This document shows positions 8,556 to 18,900 of a DNA stretch of 64,000 bases, piece after piece. The DNA is from Membranihabitans marinus (lineage in GTDB: Bacteria > Bacteroidota > Bacteroidia > Chitinophagales > Saprospiraceae): assembly GCF_019802045.1 (NCBI RefSeq), contig NZ_JAHVHU010000020.1:18930-82929 (forward strand), in the 5' to 3' direction. The notes under the pieces were generated by a model. The model was given only the letters and a program-made list of their open reading frames with translations, was not told where the DNA came from and did no database searches. The translations under genes and the position numbers were made by a program. Every line of letters begins with the position of its first letter. The stretch's first letter is position 1.

Positions 8556-11225
8556 ATGTACTGTCATAAACAGATTGTAAGAAATATTCTTTTTATTTTC
8601 ATGCCCGGCTTATTTATCCTAGGCTGCCAGGAGGAACGGCCTCCCTGTGAACCCAATACCGAAGATGCTCTTTCTTTCCTTACCGATTCATTGAGAAACA
8701 ACCTGGAATGGCCGGAAGACCTGGTCTTCAATGCGTTCTCCGGACCGGATCTGACGCCCAGTCCGGCTTGTATGGCGGTAGCGCCCACCGGTGAAGTGTA
8801 TGTTGGTGTGGATATGATCGGATCCCTGGGGAAGGAAATGGGCAATGGAAAAATTGTGCGTTTAGTGGATTGCAACCAGGATGGAATTGTGGATTCACAC
8901 ACTGAATTTGCTGTGCTGGATGATCCACGTGGGATTATCGCGATCGATGATCAGGTTTTTGTGCTGCACACGACCTTTTCAGAAGAAACCAAAAAAGCAA
9001 CCGGTATGGATCTGATCCGGTTGGAAGACAAGGATGGTGATGGGATAGCGGACGGTCCGCCTCACATATTGATTGAAAATATATGTGCTCCCCGGTATTT
9101 GCGGGAACGCGGAACCGATCACGCCACCAATGGTATACGGATGGGAATTGATGGGTGGATCTATATTGCAGTGGGTGATTTTGGGTTCCATAATGCAGTG
9201 GACCGAGCGGGGACCACATTGACCCAGCTCGGTGGAGGGATTGTTCGGGTACGTCCGGATGGGACCGGTATGGAAGTATATACCCATGGGATGAGAAACA
9301 TCTACGATGTAGCTATTGATCCATACATGAATATTTTTACCCGTGGCAACACGAATGACGGAGGTGGTTGGAACATCCGTTTCACGGACCACATCCAGTC
9401 CGGAGAATATGGGTACCCCATGTTATTTAAACATTTTACGGAAGAAATCATTCCCGGTCTGGTCGATGTCGGCGGTGGTTCGGGGACTGGTGCTATTTAC
9501 ATGGATGACGACCGGTGGCCTGAGGCATACAATCAGGTGCCTTTGATGGCGGATTGGGGGCGAAGCCATTTGTACATGCATCCGGTGACGCCTTCCGGCG
9601 GGAGTTTTACGCAGCAAGAGAAAAAGTTTATTCAATTGCCTCAGATTACTGATGTCGATTTGGATGCTTCGGGAATTATGTATTTATCAGCCTGGGATGG
9701 CGCAGGGTATTCTGGAAGTCCAGATAAAGGATATACGGTTCGGGTGATTCCCGAAGGTTTTGAACCGAGCTATTACGCCAGTTTGAAAAACGCCAAAGTG
9801 TCCCGGTTGATCGAAGAGTTAAAATCGGGTAGTTCGATTGCGCGGCAATATGCTTCGTATGTGCTGGTCCATGAACAGGCTGAAGCTGCATCAAAAATCT
9901 GGAAACTGGTGCAAGATGATTCTCTGCCCATGGAGGCTCGTGTAGCAGCCATGTATACTTATGCACAGATGGCCGGGGCATCAGGTATTGACAATCTGGT
10001 GGAACTTTCAGAAGAGCCGGCTATGAGAGAATATGCGCTTCGAGCAATGACGGACCGATTGGATTGGATCGATCAGGTCCCGGTGGAACCTTATTTGTCC
10101 GGGTTGAAAAGCGACAATGACCGGGTCAAAATTGCTTCGATTATCGGGTTGGGCCGTATGGAGCGAAAAGAAACCGCATCTGCTCTGCTTGAGATTAAAG
10201 TGCCGGATTCGTTTCAGGCACCTGAAATCGGTACCGACGGTCCACATGCGACTCCCAATTCGGAAATTATTCCCGCTCATGTGGCTGTGCGCGCGTTGGT
10301 ACGAATGGATGCCGTTGATGAATTGCTGGATGCCGTTGAACAAGATAGAAACCCATTGGCTCTTTGGGCACTGCGGTATATTCATGACCCAAAAGTGCCT
10401 CAAAGGTTGATGGCATGGTATGAGGAAAGTGATGATGCGAAGTTCCGGGCGGACATTCTGACCCTGCTGGCCCGGCTGTACCATCAGGAAGCCCCCTATG
10501 ACGGATCCTGGTGGTGGGGAACCCGACCCGATACACACGGTCCATATTACAAAGCGGTAGAGTGGAATGCATCGCCGCAGATCCGTGATTTCCTCATCAA
10601 GGCACGACGAAACACGCCATCATCAGATCACGACAGGTTTACGGTCCTTAATAGTAAATATCGATTGGGGATAGAATCATTTGGTGAGCTGGAGCCTAAA
10701 AAACCCGTGGAAAAACAACCCTTAGCGGATTTGGAAAAAATTCGGAACAAAAAAGGACAGATCGGGAAGTCCTCCATCGAAGATGTGATGCTTGCGTTGG
10801 ATAGAATCCAGGGAGATGTGGACGAAGGGAAAAAATTGTTTGTAAAGCAGGGGTGTCAGACTTGTCACAATGTGGAGCCTGGTGAAGTGATGAAGGGGCC
10901 TTTTATGGGACAGGTTGGTTCCATCATGAACCGCCACCAAATAGCTGAATCAATCCTCAAGCCCAGTGCATCGATTTCACAGGGCTTTGGAACCGTTCAG
11001 ATTCGTACCAGTGATGAAAAAATATACGTCGGATTTGTGACCGAAGAATCTGCGGATGAACTGGTGATCCGAAATATTGCTGGTGCAGCCACAACCCTGA
11101 AAAAGGACGATATTAAGGAGCGAAATGAACTTGAATCTTCCATGATGCCATCCGGATTGGCAAACGCTTTGTCTTTCCAAGAATTTGCATCTTTAGTGGA
11201 TTTCCTTAAAAACCAGACACAATAG
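8556..11225 (+). CDS. Secreted lipoprotein: beta-propeller, HEAT-like region and C-terminal haem-binding domain
   Basis: Probably a periplasmic or surface redox enzyme of the PVC-type membrane-bound dehydrogenase group. The signal peptide ends in the lipobox LFILGC. Residues about 50-410 resemble a PQQ/SMP30-like beta-propeller, with repeated short EF-like acidic loops such as DCNQDGIVDSHTE and DKDGDGIADG. An alpha-helical HEAT-like stretch follows at about 420-640. The C-terminus has the c-type haem motif CQTCH (Cys767, Cys770, His771) and a tail typical of planctomycete haem-binding proteins. At 889 residues it is of usual size for that group. Substrate unknown. It stands alone, with ferritin next on the same strand after about 75 bp. 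Confidence 0.78.
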   Translation: MYCHKQIVRNILFIFMPGLFILGCQEERPPCEPNTEDALSFLTDSLRNNLEWPEDLVFNAFSGPDLTPSPACMAVAPTGEVYVGVDMIGSLGKEMGNGKIVRLVDCNQDGIVDSHTEFAVLDDPRGIIAIDDQVFVLHTTFSEETKKATGMDLIRLEDKDGDGIADGPPHILIENICAPRYLRERGTDHATNGIRMGIDGWIYIAVGDFGFHNAVDRAGTTLTQLGGGIVRVRPDGTGMEVYTHGMRNIYDVAIDPYMNIFTRGNTNDGGGWNIRFTDHIQSGEYGYPMLFKHFTEEIIPGLVDVGGGSGTGAIYMDDDRWPEAYNQVPLMADWGRSHLYMHPVTPSGGSFTQQEKKFIQLPQITDVDLDASGIMYLSAWDGAGYSGSPDKGYTVRVIPEGFEPSYYASLKNAKVSRLIEELKSGSSIARQYASYVLVHEQAEAASKIWKLVQDDSLPMEARVAAMYTYAQMAGASGIDNLVELSEEPAMREYALRAMTDRLDWIDQVPVEPYLSGLKSDNDRVKIASIIGLGRMERKETASALLEIKVPDSFQAPEIGTDGPHATPNSEIIPAHVAVRALVRMDAVDELLDAVEQDRNPLALWALRYIHDPKVPQRLMAWYEESDDAKFRADILTLLARLYHQEAPYDGSWWWGTRPDTHGPYYKAVEWNASPQIRDFLIKARRNTPSSDHDRFTVLNSKYRLGIESFGELEPKKPVEKQPLADLEKIRNKKGQIGKSSIEDVMLALDRIQGDVDEGKKLFVKQGCQTCHNVEPGEVMKGPFMGQVGSIMNRHQIAESILKPSASISQGFGTVQIRTSDEKIYVGFVTEESADELVIRNIAGAATTLKKDDIKERNELESSMMPSGLANALSFQEFASLVDFLKNQTQ

Positions 11226-11257
11226 CTACGTTTTTGATAATCCAGACTTGATCGATT

Positions 11258-11285
11258 TTTGTTTTCTGTTATTTTCTATATTTTG
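11258..11285 (+). promoter_or_regulatory. Putative promoter of the ferritin gene
   Basis: TTTG at 11258-11261 is followed about 16-18 bp later by TATATTTTG (11277-11285), close to the TAnnTTTG consensus, 16 bp before the ferritin ATG. The -7 box carries one extra T relative to consensus. Confidence 0.4.
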
Positions 11286-11301
11286 AAAAAAAAATTAGAA
11301 T

Positions 11302-11853
11302 ATGGACACAAATCGATTATCAAAAGAAATGGTTGGCATCCTCAACGAGCAGGTAAAGAATGAAGCGCAGGCCGCACAGATCTTCTTATCTTATGGAGCC
11401 TGGGCGGATGAGGCAGGGTACGAAGGTGTCGCCAATTTTTTGTTCCGTCATTCCCATGAAGAGCGCAACCATATGATTAAATACATGGAATATATTATGC
11501 AGCGCGGAGGACGGGTCAACATTACCGCATTGGATGCACCACCGGCCGATCCGAAGAACCTTCAGGATTGCCTGGAGAAGATTTTTAAACACGAGGTAGA
11601 AAATACGGAAGCTATATATAAAATCACCAATCTTGCCCTGGAAGAAAAAGATTGGGCGACCTGGAACTTCAATCAATGGTTCGTTCAGGAACAAATCGAA
11701 GAAGAAACGATGGTCATGGATCTGCTCGATAAGCTCAAAATTGCCGGGGGACCCAAAGCTACTGATGAATCTTTGTTTTACTTTGACAATCAATTGGCAT
11801 CCATGCCCGATGAAGCCGATCTGGCTCGGGATGCAACGATCGATGAGCAGTAG
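11302..11853 (+). CDS. ftnA: Non-haem ferritin
   Basis: Iron-storage protein that oxidises Fe(II) and stores it as a mineral in a 24-mer shell. The 183-residue four-helix protein carries the ferroxidase residues at positions equivalent to E. coli FtnA: Glu21, Glu54 and His57 (HSHEERNH), Glu98 (FKHEVEN), Gln131 and Glu134 (QEQIEEE). The C-terminal tail is slightly longer than in E. coli FtnA. It has its own likely promoter, and a 23-bp tandem repeat array starts right after the stop. Confident at family level. Confidence 0.93.
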   Translation: MDTNRLSKEMVGILNEQVKNEAQAAQIFLSYGAWADEAGYEGVANFLFRHSHEERNHMIKYMEYIMQRGGRVNITALDAPPADPKNLQDCLEKIFKHEVENTEAIYKITNLALEEKDWATWNFNQWFVQEQIEEETMVMDLLDKLKIAGGPKATDESLFYFDNQLASMPDEADLARDATIDEQ

Positions 11854-11858
11854 TGGAG

Positions 11859-11986
11859 GTGTAGGGCGCTTCGCTGTTAGGTGTTAGGGCGCTTCGCTGT
11901 TAGGTGTTAGGACGCTTCGCTGTTAGGTGTTAGGGCGCTTCGCTGTTAGGTGTTAGGACGCTTCGCTGTTAGGTGTTAGGGCGCTG
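11859..11986. repeat. 23-bp tandem repeat array
   Basis: About five and a half copies of GTGTTAGGRCGCTTCGCTGTTAG follow the ferritin stop codon. The R position reads G,G,A,G,A,G through the array, so the last copies alternate as a 46-bp double unit. The first copy lacks one T and the last is cut to about 14 bp. There is no spacer between copies, so it is not CRISPR. A degenerate relative (TTAGGGCGCTGCGCTTTTAG) occurs once after rseP near 34647. Confidence 0.9.
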
Positions 11987-12130
11987 TACTTTAGGTTAGG
12001 AAGCCTCTTTTTTTAGTGACGTGCAGTAAGCTATTTCAGGTGTATGACAGTTTTTAAATAGTAATCGCCATATGTGTCTGTCTGGTTAATGTAGCAAAAG
12101 CATCCTGCTTTTGGAAAATGCTCAATGTCT

Positions 12131-12160
12131 GGAGGTGGTCCCCAACGTATTGGGACGGGC
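12131..12160. repeat. 30-bp palindromic dispersed repeat, copy A
   Basis: GGAGG, three variable bases, TCCCCAA, three variable bases, ATTGGG and AC form an imperfect palindrome. The same layout at the same length occurs at 32921-32950. It lies in the 511-bp gap between ferritin and the symporter. That gap also holds the 23-bp array and a small ACTTTC/GAAAGT hairpin at about 12161-12176, but no gene. REP-like; function unknown. Confidence 0.55.
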
Positions 12161-12364
12161 ACTTTCCTTAAGAAAGTACTAGCCCAGGAAAGGATAATAC
12201 TATTTTGTGAGGTGTTTGTGGGATTTAAGCGTGAAAAACCGGCCGAATGATAGGATATCAGAAATATTATAATATTTTTACTGCGATTGAATCAAAAAAT
12301 CATGCCATCATTGGGAGTGCATGACTGAGATTCCATATTTTTTAAACAGCTGTAACCCTACTCG

Positions 12365-13840
12365 ATGACCACGATTGACTACGTTCTGTTTTTCACCTAT
12401 CTGATCGGTATTATCCTACTTGGTGCTTCTTTTTATTCAAAAAATAAATCATCAGATGCCTTCACCACTGGTAATCAAAAGTTCCCGGCGTGGGCAGTGA
12501 CCTTGTCAATCTTTGCAACATTTGTGAGTAGTATAAGCTACCTCGCTCTTCCCGGCAGTGCGTATATGGGAAATTGGAATGTGTTCGTTTTTAGTCTCTC
12601 TTTGCCTATTGCGGCGCTTATCGCAGTCCGGTATTTTGTACCCTTGTACCGGCGTGTTAACAGTCCTTCAGCATATACGTTTTTGGAGAACCGATTCGGT
12701 TTGTGGGCTCGAATCTATGTATCAGCGTGTTATCTTTTGACCCAGGTAATGCGCATAGGAACGATATTGTATCTTTTGGCTATTACGGTCCACACCATCA
12801 CAGACTGGAACATCCCTTTTATCATATTGCTCACAGGTATTTCTGTGTTGATTTATTCGATCATGGGAGGTATTCAGGCGGTGATCTGGACCGATGCCAT
12901 ACAGGCGATTGTGTTGATTGGCGGCGCATTGATATGTATCGTTTATTTGCTGGTGAATATCCCTGGTGGTTGGGATACGTTTGTGACGGTGGGACAAGAG
13001 TCGGGGAAGTTTTCTCTGGGCAGTTATGGATTGGAACTGGACGCGCCCACATTTTGGGTGGTGCTGATTTACGGTTTGTTTATCAACCTGCAGAATTATG
13101 GCATTGATCAAAACTATGTCCAGCGGTACGTAGCATCATCGTCGGACAAGAATGCGGGTAAATCTGCGCTTTGGGGAGGCTTGCTCTATATTCCGGTTTC
13201 TTTAGGATTTTTGTTGATCGGTACCTTGCTTTATGTATACTACCAGACAAGCGGTTCATTACCTACAGATCTGATGGGAGAAGGCCAGAGTGACAAGGTT
13301 TTCCCTTATTTTATAGTACAAGAACTGCCGGCCGGGATGACCGGGATATTGATCGCATCTATTTTTGCAGCCGGGATGAGTACAGTATCAACCAGCTTCA
13401 ACAGCGGTGCTACGGTGATTTATACGGATTATTACAAGCGATTTTTTGCAAAAGAAACGGGTAAGGATCATTCGATGCGTGCGTTGTATGTTGCTTCAGC
13501 AGTATTGTCTGTGCTGGGAATGATTGTTGCATTGGCAATGATTAATGTCAAAAGTGCCCTGGACGCCTGGTGGTCATTGGCCTCTATTTTTAGTGGGGGG
13601 ATGCTCGGCTTGTTTTTGCTCGGAGCCTTTGCCCGGCGAACTACACAGGTCGGTGCTATTGCCGGTGTCGTTGCTGGTTTATTGCTAATCGTGTATCTCA
13701 ACGTACTTCCGTTTTTTACCGATTCCGGAGAAACATCAGGATTGCATAGTTATCTGACGATTGTCTTATCTACGACCCTGATCTTTTTGGTCGGATTTCT
13801 GGTGTCTATTTTTTTTGGAAAGAATGAAAAAAGGGTCTAA
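12365..13840 (+). CDS. Sodium:solute symporter (SSS family)
   Basis: Inner-membrane transporter coupling solute uptake to sodium. The 491-residue protein is hydrophobic throughout, with a run of membrane helices consistent with the 13-14-helix LeuT-fold SSS family. It shows the family GGIQAVIWTDAIQ segment and the FAAGMSTVSTSFNSGATV segment of the sodium site region. The substrate cannot be read from sequence. The location next to an AraC-SusCD-glycosidase region suggests a sugar or sugar acid. Its stop codon overlaps the stop of the convergent GNAT gene. Confidence 0.88.
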   Translation: MTTIDYVLFFTYLIGIILLGASFYSKNKSSDAFTTGNQKFPAWAVTLSIFATFVSSISYLALPGSAYMGNWNVFVFSLSLPIAALIAVRYFVPLYRRVNSPSAYTFLENRFGLWARIYVSACYLLTQVMRIGTILYLLAITVHTITDWNIPFIILLTGISVLIYSIMGGIQAVIWTDAIQAIVLIGGALICIVYLLVNIPGGWDTFVTVGQESGKFSLGSYGLELDAPTFWVVLIYGLFINLQNYGIDQNYVQRYVASSSDKNAGKSALWGGLLYIPVSLGFLLIGTLLYVYYQTSGSLPTDLMGEGQSDKVFPYFIVQELPAGMTGILIASIFAAGMSTVSTSFNSGATVIYTDYYKRFFAKETGKDHSMRALYVASAVLSVLGMIVALAMINVKSALDAWWSLASIFSGGMLGLFLLGAFARRTTQVGAIAGVVAGLLLIVYLNVLPFFTDSGETSGLHSYLTIVLSTTLIFLVGFLVSIFFGKNEKRV

Positions 13841-14391
13841 CTACTCCAGTCCCACAACACAATATCCCAGACCTGGTGCTCCGTAGCGTATTCGTGAACG
13901 ACCTCAAACTCGATTTTCAAATGCGCATGCAAAGATCTTGGATTACTGCGGGCGATTTCTGTGACAATAAAATCACAAGATGATTCAATTTTACGTTTGG
14001 TCCCCCGATACAGCGATCCCAACAAACCTCGGCCCCGATACGCTGCATCGATGCAGCATTGACCGCCGATCATATAAGGATATTGGGAGAGGGCTATTCC
14101 ACCGATATTGACTTTTTCAAAATTTGCTAACATCGGTTTCAGTACTGGAAATGATTTCGCCCTATGGGGGTACATGGAAAGATTGTACCCGACGACACCG
14201 GTTTCATCAACAGCTACCATTTGCGGAGATTCCATCATCATAGCCCGAAGAATTTCAGGGTTATGCTCCAGGGTCACGAAACCATCAGACCAGTCCTCGT
14301 TCTCGTTTTCTGGAACCATTAAGTGTTTTTTCTGCAAGGCCAGCATCCCTTCAATATCTTTTTCATCCTTCATTTCTCTGATATGAATCAT
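13837..14391 (-). CDS. GNAT-family N-acetyltransferase
   Basis: 184-residue acetyltransferase-like protein. The acetyl-CoA loop is seen as IDAAYRGRGLLGSLY (pattern R-G-x-G), followed by a conserved SNPRSLHAHLKIEFE helix typical of GNAT motif B. The substrate is unknown. It is 48 bp downstream of the AraC gene on the same strand, so the two probably form one transcript. The 3' ends of this gene and the symporter overlap by 4 bp. ATG 14391 begins directly before the first conserved strand. Confidence 0.8.
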   Translation of the reverse strand: MIHIREMKDEKDIEGMLALQKKHLMVPENENEDWSDGFVTLEHNPEILRAMMMESPQMVAVDETGVVGYNLSMYPHRAKSFPVLKPMLANFEKVNIGGIALSQYPYMIGGQCCIDAAYRGRGLLGSLYRGTKRKIESSCDFIVTEIARSNPRSLHAHLKIEFEVVHEYATEHQVWDIVLWDWSS

Positions 14392-14439
14392 AAACTCAAT
14401 GGCTTTGCTCTTTTATAGAAGGTGTAAAAAAGGCTTTTT

Positions 14440-15360
14440 TTAATCTTGCTGTAAATCGGCCACGACATTGGGGTGTAAATGCGGATTTTGATTTTTCTCG
14501 CTATATGCCCTGTAGTATTGACTGGGCGATTGTTTGGTGATTTCCTTGAATTTGCGATTAAAATTGGACACATTATTGAATCCGCTTTCATAGCAGATCT
14601 GATTAATGTTGAGATTGTTTTCCAGAAGCAATTTGCAGGCATAGCCCACCCGCAATTCTGTCACAAACTCAATATATGTTTTGGAGGTTCTTTTTTTAAA
14701 ATACCGGCAGAAGTAATTGGGGCTAATGTGAACATGTTTTGCAACATCCTGAATGGTAATGCCATTTTTGAAATTGCTCAGTGTATACTGATAGATTTCA
14801 TTGATCTTATCATTGGGGTCTATTTTGTATTGATCTACAAACCCTTGACTTGCGAGGTAGTTCAATTCATTGGATTGGGCAATGATGTCCAGCATATCCA
14901 GCAGATGAATCACCCGTTGTGCTTTATGCAAATGGAGAATCTCTTCCATTTTGTTCACGATGGTGTCATGTGTTTTTCCGTGTATTTGAAATCCACGAGT
15001 TGCGGCATTAAGTAATTTCTGAATATGTTGATGTTCGGGAATAGCTAAAAACTCTTTTCCCCAGAAATCTTGTTTAAAATGAATAGCGATGGATTCAATA
15101 TGCTGATCACTGTTTTGATCAAAATAGATGTCATCGTTTCGCCACATGTGAGGAAGGTTGGAACCCAAAAGTATTAGATCGCCATCAGTGAACCGTTCAA
15201 TACTATCCCCGGCCAATCGGGTTCCTGAGCTCTTTCGTATGTAGGTGAGCTCAATTTCGGGATGATAGTGCCAATAATTGTATAGAAATGGATAAATGTT
15301 TTCCCGTACGCTAAACGAGTGTTCGGCATTGGAGTCAACTTTTCGAAGAATGGGTTTCAT
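14440..15360 (-). CDS. AraC-family transcriptional regulator
   Basis: Sugar-responsive type regulator of 306 residues. The N-terminal half is a cupin-like sensor (WHYHPEIELTYI, GDLILLGSNLPHMW) and the C-terminal 100 residues hold two AraC helix-turn-helix units (VAKHVHISPNYFCRYFKK and ICYESGFNNVSNFNRKFKE). It is divergent from susC across a 613-bp gap and likely controls the susC-susD operon, itself, or the downstream GNAT gene. The effector is unknown; that regulatory role is inferred from position only. Confidence 0.9.
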   Translation of the reverse strand: MKPILRKVDSNAEHSFSVRENIYPFLYNYWHYHPEIELTYIRKSSGTRLAGDSIERFTDGDLILLGSNLPHMWRNDDIYFDQNSDQHIESIAIHFKQDFWGKEFLAIPEHQHIQKLLNAATRGFQIHGKTHDTIVNKMEEILHLHKAQRVIHLLDMLDIIAQSNELNYLASQGFVDQYKIDPNDKINEIYQYTLSNFKNGITIQDVAKHVHISPNYFCRYFKKRTSKTYIEFVTELRVGYACKLLLENNLNINQICYESGFNNVSNFNRKFKEITKQSPSQYYRAYSEKNQNPHLHPNVVADLQQD

Positions 15361-15973
15361 GGTGTGGAATTTGGTGTCTTAATACGTTCTATATATAGGC
15401 GTTGACCTTTAATCAGAGTTTAAGATTTTCTCACAAAAATTATATTCTATTTAAAGGTTTATAACCAATAAAAATTCTGTAGATAGTGAAATATTGATCC
15501 TTCGGTCCCTGTAATCATACTTTCTCTATTGAGGAAGCCAATATAATATAAATTATGGCTATTATTTACATAAATGAAAGGTTAATTGTTTTTTAAATTT
15601 GGATCAGCGGTAACATTCTGAATCAGAGTCAGCCGTAATACCCTAAAATGAAGTACATGTGAAAAGACTTTATAGCGAATGGTTATTGGATGCATAAAAC
15701 CAGTAGTTGCTGGTTTGGATTGAATAAGACGGTTCTGCGCACAGGTTCCTGTGCTATTCGTTGTAAATCATTGGTAGATCAAATTTAATCAAAACTTCAT
15801 ATAGGTTTAGTCTAAAGCTCGTGTATTCAGCGATATCTTTATTGTGAATTTGGGAGCTTTCGACCCAAAATTAAGTATTGGAATTAACATTAGACCTTCG
15901 AGTAATTTCTTATGCTGTGAAGGTTTTGAAGATGAATGATTTTATAGATCAATTTTTTTATTAAAAAATAACA
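15361..15973. other. Long AT-rich regulatory gap between AraC gene and susC
   Basis: 613 bp without a gene. TAAATTTG at 15594-15601 (plus strand) and CAAATTTA at 15780-15787 (a TAnnTTTG box on the minus strand) are candidate -7 boxes; neither has a well-spaced -33 TTG. The length suggests a long susC leader or several regulator sites, but I could not identify an operator repeat. Confidence 0.4.
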
Positions 15974-18900
15974 ATGATGAAACACAAATTAAAAATTTGT
16001 ATGAACTCGGTGTTGATTTTGGCATTAGCTCTGTGGCTCCCACTGGGAGCGCATGCTGGCCCGGCACCTGTAGATCAAATCACCGGTCAGATTACCGATG
16101 AAAGCAATGAACCGCTGGTGGGGGTTAATGTCCTCGTAAAAGGAAGTTCAAAGGGAACTTCAACGGATTTTAATGGGATGTATACCCTCCAGGATGTTGA
16201 TGACGATGCCGTATTGGTAGTAACCTATATCGGTTATGTCAAGCAAGAAATCAATGTCAATGGTCAGTCGACCATTAATATCGTCATGGAATCCAGTTCT
16301 CAGACATTGGACCAGGTGGTTGTTACCGCGCTGGGCGTATCCCGCGACAAAAAATCGCTGGGGTATGCTGTTGAAGAGGTGGATGGCGGCAAACTCAATG
16401 AAGTCGTACAAGAAAATGTGCTCAACGGTTTATCCGGAAGGGTATCTGGGGTGACCATCAATTCTACTGGTGGTTCTGCTACTTCTTCGGTGAGTATGAT
16501 TATTCGTGGGGCTTCCTCGCTGACAGGTGATAATCAACCGCTTTTTGTAATTGATGGGGTGCCTGTAAGTAATTCATTGGGCGGCAACACCCAAGAGGTT
16601 GGATCCCGGAATGTGGTCGATTTTGGTAACGCAATTTCGGATCTGAATCCTGCAGATATCGAGAATGTTTCGATTCTTAAAGGAGCCGGAGCTGCTGCGC
16701 TGTATGGATCACGTGCTGGTAACGGGGTCGTGTTGATCACCACCAAAACCGGAAAAAAGAACGAAAAGATGAAAGTGTCGGTCAACACTAGTGCGGTGTT
16801 TGATCAACCCTATGAATACCTTAAAATGCACAATTCTTTTGCCACAGGGGTAACTCCTTTTACGGAAGAGCAGTGGAAGAATCTGACAGGTGGACCGTTG
16901 GTCATCGATGAAGGTAGTGCCGGCCGGTTGGGTCCTCAACTCGACATTGGTCAGAAGGCCATACAGTGGAACAGTCCTGTTGATGAAAATGGAAATAAAA
17001 TACCGACCCCGTTGGTTTCTCACCCCAACAATGTCGCCAACTTTGTCCAAACGGGTATAACCAATACGAATAATATTTCGATTAGCGGTGGTTCGGGTAG
17101 CAGTGCCTACCGGGTTTCCTATACGAATATGAACAACCGGGGTATTGTACCCAATTCGGATATGTTCCGGAATTCCCTGAATGTAAGTGGGTCCTATGAA
17201 GTGAACCCAAAATTGAACGTAAGCACCAATATTAATATCGGACGATCCAAATCCAATAGTATTCCGGCCACCAACCGGGGCACGAATCCGCTGGAATGGG
17301 CTTATAAAGTATCTGGTCACGTAGATATTTTGGATCTCAAGAATTATTGGGCTGAAGGACAGGAAGGCATCCAGCAATACCAGGTTCCTGATCACAACAA
17401 CCCGTATTTTCTGGCCTATGAAGTGAAAAATGCATTTACGCGGGATCGGGTTTTTGGAAATGCACAAGCCGATTATAAGTTAACACCCGATCTGACGGCA
17501 TCTTTGACCTTTGCCCTGGATCGATACGATGAAGACCGCAGCAGTCAGATCCCCTATAGTGAAGATCGGAACTCGAGAGGAACTTATGGCATTGAAAGCC
17601 TGGCTCGAATGGAAAGTAATACCTCGGTTAACCTGGCTTATGACAAATATTTTGAAAATTTTTCACTGCGAGCGTCAGTGGGTGGAAATTCCATGTATCA
17701 GACATACAACGGTAATTCTGCGAAGTCTACTCGAGGTGGATTGGTGATCCCTGATCTTTATACCTTATCCAATATATCCCCATCCAATCTTCAATATGGT
17801 AATTACCGCAGTCAGAAAGCCATCTATAGTGCTTATGGAATGGCTAGTCTGGGTTATAATGATATGTTGTATCTTGACGTTACAGCACGGAATGACTGGT
17901 CCAGTACGTTACCGGAAGCGAATCGATCTTATTTTTATCCATCGGCTACTTTGAGTGCGCTGGTGAATAATATTTTCCAAATGGGAGACAACATCGATAT
18001 GATCAAGCTCCGCGGTGGCTGGGCTCAGGTCGGTAATGACACTGGTCCTTACCGGTTGCAGTCAACGCTTGGTAACGCGGGTGCATGGGATGGTGTGACG
18101 AGATTGTCCACTTCTGGTACGTTGTTGACTCCGGATCTGAAACCCGAGATTATTTCTTCTATAGAAGTGGGAACAGAATGGATTTTGTTCCAAGACAAAT
18201 TCCGTTTTGATGTAACCTATTACGAATCGGAGAACCGAAATCAGATTTTGTCTCTGGCTTTGCCCCAGTCCTCGGGGTATGGCAGTAAACTGATCAATGC
18301 CGGGCAGGTGAGTAGCCGGGGGGTCGAACTCTCTATTGGTTCCACGGTTTTTTCCACGAATGATTTTTCGTGGGATGTAGATTTTAACTACACCTTTAAC
18401 CGGACACGTATTGATGAGCTAGCTGATGGAATTGACTTTATCCGATTTTGGAGCGATGCCAAAGGCGGTGCATACACCTGGGTAGGTGAAGACATTGGAA
18501 ATATTTATGATCGTAAACTGGTTACGGTTGAAGATCCAAATTCACCTTATTATGGTTGGCCGCTTTTGGATGGATCTGGAAGCTGGGATGATAAGAGTGG
18601 TGTCAATGATTTGGTCAAGATCGGTAATTACAATCCAGATTTTATTATCGGGATGCAAACAGGATTGCGATGGAAAAATTTCCGACTCAGTGCCGTAATG
18701 GATTGGCGACAAGGTGGTGACTTTATTTCGCAAACGTACAGATATTCCGAGTCTGATTTTGCTACACAGCGACAGTTGGACGAAGTCATCAATCCGGACA
18801 ATGTGCCTGGAGGCAGAGCCGGCATTGCCGAATATCTCAAAAACAATGCTGATGAACTGATTGTCAACAGTACGACGGTCGTTGGCGGACCTACGCCAGA

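Noticed and set aside
11859..11986. Array considered as a CRISPR
   Set aside because: The units are contiguous with no unique spacers, and no cas genes are present. The same applies to the arrays at 21243 and 23811.
16709..17467. 252-codon open frame antisense to susC
   Set aside because: Lies fully inside a clear SusC gene on the other strand and has no domain; a codon-bias shadow. The same holds for the 245-codon frame at 18542-19279.
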